Assembly (NCBI GenBank): GCA_003133225.1
Contig: PKWL01000134.1
Coordinates: 1 to 43,151, forward strand
Direction of reading: 5' to 3'
Source: Janthinobacterium sp.
GTDB taxonomy: Bacteria > Pseudomonadota > Gammaproteobacteria > Burkholderiales > Burkholderiaceae_D
DNA length: 43,151 nt
This document shows, piece after piece, positions 17,307-24,136 of this stretch. A program made the position numbers and the translations under genes. Each line of letters starts with the position of its first letter. Positions within the stretch are counted from its first letter, which is position 1. The notes under the pieces were generated by a model. It did no database searches, was not told the origin of the DNA, and worked only from the letters and a program-made list of their open reading frames with translations.

Positions 17307-18278
17307 TTAACGACAGACATCGCGAATTGCCGCTTCGATACGTTCCGGAGTTGGCATGGTGTAGACATCGATATAACCCCCTGGAATCGGCATATTGGGA
17401 TGGCAGACGCGCTTCACCGGCGCGTCCAACAGGTCGTAGCCTTTCTCCATGACCTGCGCCGAGACTTCGGCCGCAAATCCGGCGCGCTCCCAGTCTTCAT
17501 CAACGATCACCAGGCGGGAAGTCTTTTCAATCGAGCGCAGCAGCGTCTCGCAATCGAAGGGTTCAAAACTGCGCGGGTCCACCACTTCGATGCTGATTTC
17601 ATCTTTAAGCTGCTCCGCCACCTTGAGGGCGTTATGCACTTGCATCCCGCTGGCCAGCACCGTCACGTCGGTCCCTTGCCGCTTCACGTCCGCCACCCCT
17701 AGCGGGACAATGTAGTCCTCGCTGGGCACCATGCCCTTCATCATCATGGTGTTGATATGCCATAGGAAGAAGACCGGATTATTATCGCGGATCGCCGCTT
17801 TCATCAGCCCTTTGGCATCGTAAGGTGTCGATGGCATGCACACTTTGATTCCGGGATGATGGATCAATGCACCATACGGCAGCGTCGCGTGTTCATTGGC
17901 CACGCGACGGCCGACTCCGCAGGCTCCCATCATGACCATCGGCAGCGGCAACTGGCTGCCGTGCATGAAATGGTATTGCGATGCTTGAAGAAACACTTCC
18001 GATCCCGCAAAATAGGAAAAACCGGCGTACATGAAGTCGACGATGGGGCGCAGACCTTCTTGCGCCGACCCCATGGCGCAACCGACGATGCCTGGCTCTG
18101 CCAGTGGTGTATCGACGACGCGCTTGGCGCCGAATTGGTCATATAAGCCTTTGGTATGAGGGAATGTGCCAGCCTGGATGCAGATGCCCAGCGCATACAC
18201 GCTTTCGTCGCGCTCCATTTCCTCAACGATGGCTTCTCGGATGGCCTCGGTCAGGCTGATTTCTCGTTCATTTGTCAT
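17307..18278 (-). CDS. E1 beta subunit of a thiamine-diphosphate-dependent 2-oxoacid/acetoin-type dehydrogenase
   Basis: A 323-residue transketolase-like beta subunit, starting at the ATG at 18278 (MTNEREISLTEAI). The family frame is clear: ALGICIQ... early, VVDTPLAEPGIVGCAMGSA (about 54-72), MPSTPYDAKGLMKAAIRD (about 151-168) and the C-terminal domain with VVDPRSFEPFD. It pairs with the alpha subunit encoded 20 bp upstream to form the ThDP site at the interface. Two segments deviate from acetoin and pyruvate enzymes: the active-site loop reads VANEHATLPYGALIHHPG, where Q-H-S is usual, and the segment after PVFFLW is HINTMMMKGM, where E-H-K-x-L-Y is usual. That suggests an unusual substrate. 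Confidence 0.9.
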   Translation of the reverse strand: MTNEREISLTEAIREAIVEEMERDESVYALGICIQAGTFPHTKGLYDQFGAKRVVDTPLAEPGIVGCAMGSAQEGLRPIVDFMYAGFSYFAGSEVFLQASQYHFMHGSQLPLPMVMMGACGVGRRVANEHATLPYGALIHHPGIKVCMPSTPYDAKGLMKAAIRDNNPVFFLWHINTMMMKGMVPSEDYIVPLGVADVKRQGTDVTVLASGMQVHNALKVAEQLKDEISIEVVDPRSFEPFDCETLLRSIEKTSRLVIVDEDWERAGFAAEVSAQVMEKGYDLLDAPVKRVCHPNMPIPGGYIDVYTMPTPERIEAAIRDVCR

Positions 18279-18298
18279 GGTTATTAGTCTCGGTTCGA

Positions 18299-19285
18299 TT
18301 AGGCGGCATAGACCGCCGACAACAGCGATTCGACCGAAGGCAGCGCCTTTGGACTGGCATCGCTGAAAGCCTCCATTTCGTCGGCTTCGCGCTCGGCGTC
18401 CTGCTTGATCCGGTCGATGTCGTCCTGGGTGAGTACATTCTTTTTCATCAGTACCGTGGCGGCCATCAGCAGCGGATCCTTTTCCGCCTTCCATTGGTCC
18501 ATTAAGGCCTGATCGCGTGGAGTTGGCCCTTCGTTGTTGAGACCTCCGACGTTGTGTTCCTGAGAGCGAAAGGTCATGCATTCAACGAAGATCGGCCCCT
18601 TGCCGGCGCGCACATGCTCAATTGCCGTCAAGGCCGTCTCGGCGCAAGCGAAGAGATCCTGTCCGTCGACGACGACCGCCGGAATTTTGTAGCCCGCGGC
18701 AAGCTGCGATACATGTTCACCCGGAAATAGGGACGACATCTTGGTGTGCTGGGCAATGCCGTTGTTTTCGCACCAGAAGATAACCGGAAGCTGCCAATTG
18801 GAGCACATCAACATGGCCTCATGCGCTCGCCCTTCGCCATAGGACCCGTCGCCTGAACAATTCATGACGATTTGCCCCGCGTTCTTGTACTTGGCGGCAA
18901 AGCCGTAGCCAACGCTCATTGGAAAATTCGCTCCAATGTTTCCGGAAAGGCCGAAGATGTGGTCGGCGGGAAAAGACAAGTGGAAACTTGAGCGCCCCTT
19001 GCAGCATCCAGCCTCGCGTCCCATATGCTCGGCCACATAACGCTTGACATCGACCCCCTTGCTGAGGCAATGCGCCAATGCATGCGCGCGGTAGTGCGGC
19101 CACATAATGTCTTCCTTGCACAGAAAGGAACCGGCGGCGACCCCGGGCGCCAGCGCAACGCCGCCTTCATGGTAGAAGCCCACCATCCGGCCAGCGCGAA
19201 TGACTCGCATCATCATCCTGTCAAGGGCCGTCGCCCGGGCCAGATTAGTGAAAAGCAGTACTTGTTGATCCTTGGTTAAAGGCAT
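18299..19285 (-). CDS. E1 alpha subunit of a thiamine-diphosphate-dependent 2-oxoacid/acetoin-type dehydrogenase
   Basis: A 328-residue alpha subunit. I choose the ATG at 19285, with AAGGA 10 nt upstream, over an upstream TTG. The ThDP-binding motif GDG-x(24-28)-NN is present as GDGSYGEGRAHEAML ... CENNG (about 163-192). The Tyr-Arg pair near PHYRAHALA (about 63-71) corresponds to the family's YRGHxHA. The usual GGSMH stretch is replaced by RSSFHLSF. It decarboxylates or cleaves the substrate on ThDP and passes the acyl unit to E2 lipoate. It is 25 bp downstream of the aldehyde dehydrogenase gene. Confidence 0.9.
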   Translation of the reverse strand: MPLTKDQQVLLFTNLARATALDRMMMRVIRAGRMVGFYHEGGVALAPGVAAGSFLCKEDIMWPHYRAHALAHCLSKGVDVKRYVAEHMGREAGCCKGRSSFHLSFPADHIFGLSGNIGANFPMSVGYGFAAKYKNAGQIVMNCSGDGSYGEGRAHEAMLMCSNWQLPVIFWCENNGIAQHTKMSSLFPGEHVSQLAAGYKIPAVVVDGQDLFACAETALTAIEHVRAGKGPIFVECMTFRSQEHNVGGLNNEGPTPRDQALMDQWKAEKDPLLMAATVLMKKNVLTQDDIDRIKQDAEREADEMEAFSDASPKALPSVESLLSAVYAA

Positions 19286-19310
19286 GATAGTTTTCCTTTG
19301 CAATTATTTA

Positions 19311-20819
19311 TCAGGTCAATGCCGAAAATTCGCGCTTCCTGACGTATACGGCCTTCTCGTCCTGAAAGAACTGGATGCCCGTTGCACCTGCCTCTGGAAG
19401 TCCAAAACCGGATTGTTTAACCCCGCCAAAACTATGTTGGGGTTCCTTGTATGCGCTGTGCACATTAATGTGCGTCAATCCCACCTCGCTGTGTTCGGCA
19501 AAATGCAACGCCTGGTCGAGATCACGGGTATAGATAGACGACGAAAGACCGTAGGGCACCGCATTGGCCAGACCCAGAGCCGCTTCATAACTGGGCACTA
19601 GGTAGACTGCCAATACGGGGCCGAAAATCTCGGCGGTCGATATATCGAGGGCGGTCGGTGGGTTATAGACGATGCTCGGTTCGATGAAGCAGCCATGCTC
19701 TAAAACATCGGCGCAGGCACGTTCGCCGCCGGCAACAAATCGTGCCCCTTGATCCTTAGCGCGCGCGATGTGCGCCAGAATCGAATCGAGTTGGGCCTTT
19801 CCAGCGACAGGCCCCATCGTCGCGCCCGGTTGGAGTCCAGGTCCCAAACGCAACGCGCCGGTATGCTGCAATAGGGCTGACATCAGAGCATCGGCGACTT
19901 TTTCTTCGACGATCAGCCGGCTGGTGGCGGTACACCACTGTCCGGCGCACGAAAATGCCGCCACGGCAGCATCGTGCGCCGCCAATTCAAGGTCGCAGTC
20001 AGCCAGCACCACCATCGGATTCTTGCCACCCATTTCGAGCTGGGTTCGGGTGAAGTTCTTGCTAGCAAGTCCCGCAATGTGCCTCCCGACCTCGGTCGAA
20101 CCGGTAAAGGTCACGGCACGGACCAAAGGATGAGCTACCAAGGCCTTCGACAATTCTCCGCCGGAACCGGTAACGAATTGGACGACACCGGCGGGAATCC
20201 CCGCTTCGATCAGTATCTGAATTACCGCTTCGCCAACGGCCGGAGTCTGGCTGGCCGGCTTAAGTATTGCAGTATTACCGGCTAACAATGCTGGGGCAAG
20301 CTTGCGCCATGGAACGTTAAATGGAAAGTTCCATGGCACGATAACGGAAACGACGCCGACTGGTTCGCGCCGCGAGAAACCGAGCATTCCGCCACGATAA
20401 CAATCGCCGATCCGGCCGAACTGCCGTTCCCCTTCGCCTATCTGGTACTCGAGTTCCAGAACTGCCGCGTCGATTTCGGTAAATGATTCTAGTAACAGCT
20501 TGCCATTCTCTAGGGTGATCAGTCGGGCGATTTCCGCACGCCTGGCTTGGATGATCTGCACCGCCCGCCGCAAGATACGCACGCGTTCAGCTAGGGGTTG
20601 CCGCCGCCAGCGCCCAAATGCTTCGTGGGCGCCACGCACGGCACGCTCCACGTCGTCACACGTCGACAGTGGATATTGGTGGCAGACTTCGCGCAAATCG
20701 GCTGGATTTTCAACGCCAAAACAGCGACCTGACTCACTGTTGCACCACTTGCCGTCGATATAGTTTTGATGTTGCAAGCGATAGTATCCAGGAATCAAGT
20801 GCTCGCGATCCACATTCAT
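19311..20819 (-). CDS. Aldehyde dehydrogenase, NAD(P)-dependent
   Basis: A 502-residue member of the ALDH superfamily. Catalytic residues are visible: Asn165 in PWNFP, general base Glu262 in LEMGGKNP, and nucleophile Cys296 in GQWCTATSR, with the FTGSTEVG cofactor loop at about 238-245. GAGAATG precedes the start. It oxidises an aldehyde to the acid; the substrate is unknown, but within this operon it probably acts on a semialdehyde or ring-cleavage product. It lies between the crotonase and the E1 genes and is the first gene of the block bracketed by the 127-bp direct repeats. Confidence 0.93.
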   Translation of the reverse strand: MNVDREHLIPGYYRLQHQNYIDGKWCNSESGRCFGVENPADLREVCHQYPLSTCDDVERAVRGAHEAFGRWRRQPLAERVRILRRAVQIIQARRAEIARLITLENGKLLLESFTEIDAAVLELEYQIGEGERQFGRIGDCYRGGMLGFSRREPVGVVSVIVPWNFPFNVPWRKLAPALLAGNTAILKPASQTPAVGEAVIQILIEAGIPAGVVQFVTGSGGELSKALVAHPLVRAVTFTGSTEVGRHIAGLASKNFTRTQLEMGGKNPMVVLADCDLELAAHDAAVAAFSCAGQWCTATSRLIVEEKVADALMSALLQHTGALRLGPGLQPGATMGPVAGKAQLDSILAHIARAKDQGARFVAGGERACADVLEHGCFIEPSIVYNPPTALDISTAEIFGPVLAVYLVPSYEAALGLANAVPYGLSSSIYTRDLDQALHFAEHSEVGLTHINVHSAYKEPQHSFGGVKQSGFGLPEAGATGIQFFQDEKAVYVRKREFSALT

Positions 20820-20919
20820 TTCATTCTCCTTCTTTTAGAAACCGCAGGGTGTTACAGACCATGAGTACTTCGCATGGCCTAAGTGAATCGGCCTTGGCGG
20901 CAGTCCGGTACCACACCGT

Positions 20920-21780
20920 TCAATCGAACGCGTTCTTTTTGCCTTGTTTTACATAGTTGGTCGCATTAACGACGTTTTTGCCGCTATGCACTGCCGAATG
21001 TTTGACGAGGTGCCCAAACATCTGGATCCCGAAACCGCCATCGAGATCGTCGCTAATTCTTTGCCGCCACGGCCGTCTGATGATCTGCGTGGTCAAGCGC
21101 CGCGTGATCCGGGGTTGCGTCATGATATGGTCGGCGATCTTGTAGGCGCGTTCGATGAGTTTGCCCTTGGCGAGGACCTCGTTGACCATGCCGTATTCCA
21201 GCGCCGTCTTGGCGTCGAAGGCCTCGCCCGTCAGCAAAGCGTAGGCGGCGCGTTTGACCCCAAGCAATTCTTCGAAACAACTGTGAATGCCGTCGCCGGG
21301 AACCGAGCCGATGTTGTAGTGCGGATCGAAGATAGTGGCATCTTCAGCCATCAAGGTTAGGTCGCACATCAGGCAAATTTCGCTATGAAAAGCAGAACCA
21401 TTAAGAATGCCGATGGTCGGAATTTCCATATCGTTGATCAGCGAGCTGACATTGATGCGTCCATCCTTGTAGGCATACTCATACGCCCAATGCGGCAAAT
21501 CGTCTTGTTCCAATTTGAACCCATCAGGATCCACCTTCATCATGAAGTCTTCGCCGGAACCGGTTAAGATCATCAGTTCGTTTTCCGGGTCGGCGCCAAT
21601 CGCCTTGAACAACAGCCCCAGGGCGCGGTGATTTTGCACGCTCAACTGGACGGAGCCGTCCAGTGTGTGCGCTTGCACCAGGATGACGCCATCGGCCCGG
21701 CGCTCCAGCTTGTAGTGGTTCTTGAAGCGTTCTTTGTATTCCTCGAACTTGGGCGTAACAACGAAGTCTTGTAATGACAT
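20920..21780 (-). CDS. Crotonase-fold hydrolase resembling 6-oxocamphor hydrolase (beta-diketone C-C hydrolase)
   Basis: A 286-residue crotonase-superfamily protein. Its centre matches 6-oxocamphor hydrolase (retro-Claisen cleavage of cyclic beta-diketones) better than enoyl-CoA hydratase: H132 (NGSAFHSE), H154 and D163 in DPHYNIGSVPGDG correspond to the catalytic His122, His145 and Asp154 of that enzyme, with the 9-residue His-Asp spacing identical. The TGEAFDAKTALEYGMVNEVL segment (about 184-203) is also family-typical. The fourth catalytic residue of oxocamphor hydrolase, Glu244, seems to be Gln (GIQMF), though that part of my alignment is less sure. The last 42 residues are duplicated at 14436-14562. 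It probably opens a cyclic 1,3-dicarbonyl formed by the upstream molybdoenzyme and reductase. Confidence 0.85.
   Translation of the reverse strand: MSLQDFVVTPKFEEYKERFKNHYKLERRADGVILVQAHTLDGSVQLSVQNHRALGLLFKAIGADPENELMILTGSGEDFMMKVDPDGFKLEQDDLPHWAYEYAYKDGRINVSSLINDMEIPTIGILNGSAFHSEICLMCDLTLMAEDATIFDPHYNIGSVPGDGIHSCFEELLGVKRAAYALLTGEAFDAKTALEYGMVNEVLAKGKLIERAYKIADHIMTQPRITRRLTTQIIRRPWRQRISDDLDGGFGIQMFGHLVKHSAVHSGKNVVNATNYVKQGKKNAFD
20921..21047 (-). repeat. 127-bp direct repeat, copy B (within the crotonase 3' end)
   Basis: The intact copy of the repeat seen at 14436-14562, same orientation and about 94% identity. Here it is the natural 3' end of the crotonase gene including its stop codon. 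The two copies are about 6.5 kb apart and enclose five complete genes. Confidence 0.9.
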
Positions 21781-21832
21781 GAAAATTCCTTTCTACGTCT
21801 AGTTTTCTACTATTACTTCAAACTGTTCCGGG

Positions 21833-22249
21833 CTACCCGGTCTGCAGCGCCTTTGCCATTCCGAGCGCGGCCGCCACTATGCTAAAGAGCAAAGTCAGAT
21901 CCCCTATCACCATGAGCGGCCTGTTCGAGCGCAACCCACCGAGCGTCCACGTAACGGCCGACAGCATTAAAGCGATCGCCAAAACGTTCCTGGCCGCTTC
22001 CGAATAGTTCATCTTCGCCATCGCCAAGCCGATACATATCACCACCACCGAGAACAAGAAGGCGTGCGCGTGCACGGTCTTGTTCCACATGTAGCCGACA
22101 TTAACTTGGTGATACTCAGCCAGGTTGCCCTTAGCGGCGATCTGCTCGAGCCTTTCCAAGGTCGTGTGGTGAAGCTTGGCCAGAAAAATTCCGATGATCG
22201 CGGCCACAACCATCCAAAAAAAACCGAATATAACCAATATATTTGCCAT
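21833..22249 (-). CDS. Small integral membrane protein with four helices, function unknown
   Basis: A 138-residue protein with four predicted membrane segments (about 3-24, 60-79, 88-107, 112-134). An amphipathic charged stretch after helix 1 (LERLEQIAAKGNLAEYHQ) lies on one side. Histidines cluster at the edges of helices 1 and 2 (H27, H28, H47, H60, H62), which would allow haem or quinone contact, but no known cytochrome motif is present. It lies 12 bp after the reductase gene and 52 bp before the crotonase gene. As there is no other membrane redox partner in the operon, it could connect the molybdoenzyme to the quinone pool. That is speculation; I do not recognise the family. Confidence 0.8.
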   Translation of the reverse strand: MANILVIFGFFWMVVAAIIGIFLAKLHHTTLERLEQIAAKGNLAEYHQVNVGYMWNKTVHAHAFLFSVVVICIGLAMAKMNYSEAARNVLAIALMLSAVTWTLGGLRSNRPLMVIGDLTLLFSIVAAALGMAKALQTG

Positions 22250-22261
22250 GGCCGGTATCCC

Positions 22262-23146
22262 TTATGAGAGTCCCGCTTCTTTGCGGGTAATTTCGTAAAT
22301 GGCACTCCAGTCGGTCTCTTCCATGCCTGCGGCAATGCCCGCTTTGAGCTTGCGTTCGGCGATCTTGCCGATGTCTAGGGTGACGCCCACAGACTCTGCC
22401 GTGGACTGCATCAGCGTCACATCTTTGAGCCCGGCTTTCATGACAAAGCCGCCGCGGCCGGCGAAGTCGCGGCTGCGCAGCTTCTCGGCGTACATCTTCA
22501 GGGCTGGATGGGCGAACAGCGACTGTTGGTAAAAGTCGCGCATGGGTTCGAGCGGCACGCCGCATTTCTCCGCCAGCGCATAAGTCTCGCTCATCATCTC
22601 GATGGCGGAGATGACGTTGTAGTTAATGCACAGCTTCAGGCTGTTGGCTATGCTTGGCTTCTCCGAGATGGCGGTCACCGCTTTCGAATAAGCACGACAA
22701 ACAGGGATGGCGATATCCACAGCCTTAGGGTCGCCCGCCAGGAAGGATGTGAGTTGAGCGCTGGCGGCGGCATCGGGGCGGCCGACCACGGGTCCGGAAA
22801 CATAGTAACTGCCATGTTTGCTGTGCAGCTGGGCCAGTTCGTCGGCGCAACGCGGCGAAATCGTCGTCACGCAAACATGTACCGCGCCACGCTTCATACC
22901 GGCCAGAAAGCCGTCGGCGCCTTGCAAGTTATCCAGAATGGATTTGTCATCCATGAGGCTGGTGATGACTACATCGGCGTCCGCCACCGCCTGTTTGGCC
23001 GATGCGGCAGCCTTGGCGCCGTTAGCTACCAGCGCCTCCATCTTTGCCGAAGTACGGTTCCATACCGTCAAATCGAAGCCGTCCTTGAGTATGCATTGCG
23101 CGATACCGGAACCCATATTGCCCAAACCAATAAATGCGACTTTCAT
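22262..23146 (-). CDS. NAD(P)-dependent reductase of the 3-hydroxyisobutyrate dehydrogenase family
   Basis: A 294-residue beta-hydroxyacid dehydrogenase. The Rossmann motif is FIGLGNMGSGIA (about 5-16). The residues after strand 2, VWNRTSAK, place Arg where NADPH-preferring members have it. The substrate-binding signature appears as VSGPVVGRPDAA (about 116-127) and the catalytic Lys as K171 in ANSLKLCINYN. The family oxidises or reduces 3-hydroxy acids, semialdehydes and related carbonyls. In this operon, directly after the molybdoenzyme subunits, it may reduce a keto tautomer of the hydroxylated ring or an open-chain oxo acid. The substrate is not determined by sequence. Confidence 0.9.
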   Translation of the reverse strand: MKVAFIGLGNMGSGIAQCILKDGFDLTVWNRTSAKMEALVANGAKAAASAKQAVADADVVITSLMDDKSILDNLQGADGFLAGMKRGAVHVCVTTISPRCADELAQLHSKHGSYYVSGPVVGRPDAAASAQLTSFLAGDPKAVDIAIPVCRAYSKAVTAISEKPSIANSLKLCINYNVISAIEMMSETYALAEKCGVPLEPMRDFYQQSLFAHPALKMYAEKLRSRDFAGRGGFVMKAGLKDVTLMQSTAESVGVTLDIGKIAERKLKAGIAAGMEETDWSAIYEITRKEAGLS

Positions 23147-23219
23147 TACAAAAATTCCTTAAGTGAGGTGGTTGCCGCCAGCACCGGTGGCGGTGCCGAC
23201 GACGATTTTGCGAATGCTG

Positions 23220-24065
23220 CTACTTCTCCAGGCGAATGCTGCCCAGATAGTTGCTCTCCTCAACGATGGCTGTCACCAGCGCCGAGCCATGCTGTGGGTG
23301 GGAGATCTGCACCTTATAGGAGCCACTCTTTGGCTCAATCCGATCGACCTTAAAATCGCCAAAGAAATCAGTCTTGGCGTCTCCTATCGGCTTGTCGTTC
23401 TTTAGCACCACAACCTTGGCGTCCCCCACACATTCGACGACCCCGTTGATCTCCGCCGTCACGCTGCCACCAATGAAGCATTTGTTCCAGAGATGAAGAT
23501 TCTTGTAATACACCCGAGGCCGCGTACCCAAGGCTGGTTTTAGCACCTCCAACTTTTGCTCCGCGGCGATGGTGCGCATCTGCGCATCCTCGACTTTCAA
23601 AGCCCGCATACAACCGGTAGAACAGGCTTGGGTGGCACGCGGTTCCTTCCAGCCGTTATCGAGCAGGTGCGCATCGAAGATCCACTTCTGGGGAAGCTGC
23701 AACTCCTCATTCCATGAGATGGCGCCGTAGGGGCAGGCGCCGACGATGTCACGTCGCCCCTTCGCTTTCACCGGGTCGATGATGACGATGCCGTCAGCGC
23801 GCTTGAAGACGGAACCGTCTCCAGCGGCGTCCACGCATGGCGCGTTATCGCATTGATTGCAGGTCACCGGCAGGTAGGCAACGTCGACCATAGGTGTAAC
23901 GCCACGCACCCTCCTGCCGATTTTGATCCAATCATGACCGCGCGCCGGCATCGGCGCCGCGTAGGTGGGAAAGTCGTTGCCGATATGTTCGTCCTTGGTG
24001 GCAAGCGCGCAGTTATTGCAGTTCTCGCAATTTTCAACATCAATAATCAGATTCCATTTTTCCAT
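23220..24065 (-). CDS. Beta (iron-sulfur) subunit of a transhydroxylase-family molybdoenzyme
   Basis: 281 residues from the ATG at 24065 (GAGG 6 nt upstream; an adjacent GTG at 24068 is less likely). It matches the beta subunit of pyrogallol-phloroglucinol transhydroxylase in length and order: ferredoxin-like domains (about 1-190) and a C-terminal beta-barrel domain (about 200-281; FFGDFKVDRIEPKSGSYKV). Cysteines present are C13, C16, C19, C69, C72, C77, C111, C148 and C152. Three positions that hold cysteine in the Pelobacter protein are T23, W128 and D131 here. In the usual criss-cross ligand scheme those three plus C148 bind one cluster, so probably two [4Fe-4S] clusters remain rather than three. 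It forms a heterodimer with the catalytic subunit encoded 71 bp upstream. Confidence 0.92.
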   Translation of the reverse strand: MEKWNLIIDVENCENCNNCALATKDEHIGNDFPTYAAPMPARGHDWIKIGRRVRGVTPMVDVAYLPVTCNQCDNAPCVDAAGDGSVFKRADGIVIIDPVKAKGRRDIVGACPYGAISWNEELQLPQKWIFDAHLLDNGWKEPRATQACSTGCMRALKVEDAQMRTIAAEQKLEVLKPALGTRPRVYYKNLHLWNKCFIGGSVTAEINGVVECVGDAKVVVLKNDKPIGDAKTDFFGDFKVDRIEPKSGSYKVQISHPQHGSALVTAIVEESNYLGSIRLEK

Positions 24066-24136
24066 CACATGCCTCTAAATTCTCGGTTTTTGGTCTGAGA
24101 TCCACCTACTGCACAGACAGGCGAACTGCGGCAACA

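Noticed and set aside
16037..19285. Naming the complex acetoin dehydrogenase (acoABC)
   Set aside because: No acoR, acoX or acoin-type neighbours; E1beta substrate-pocket segments deviate. Only the enzyme class is supported.
22508..23353. 281-aa plus-strand frame opposite the HIBADH-family reductase
   Set aside because: Shadow frame of a gene with clear Rossmann and catalytic-Lys motifs; no recognisable product.
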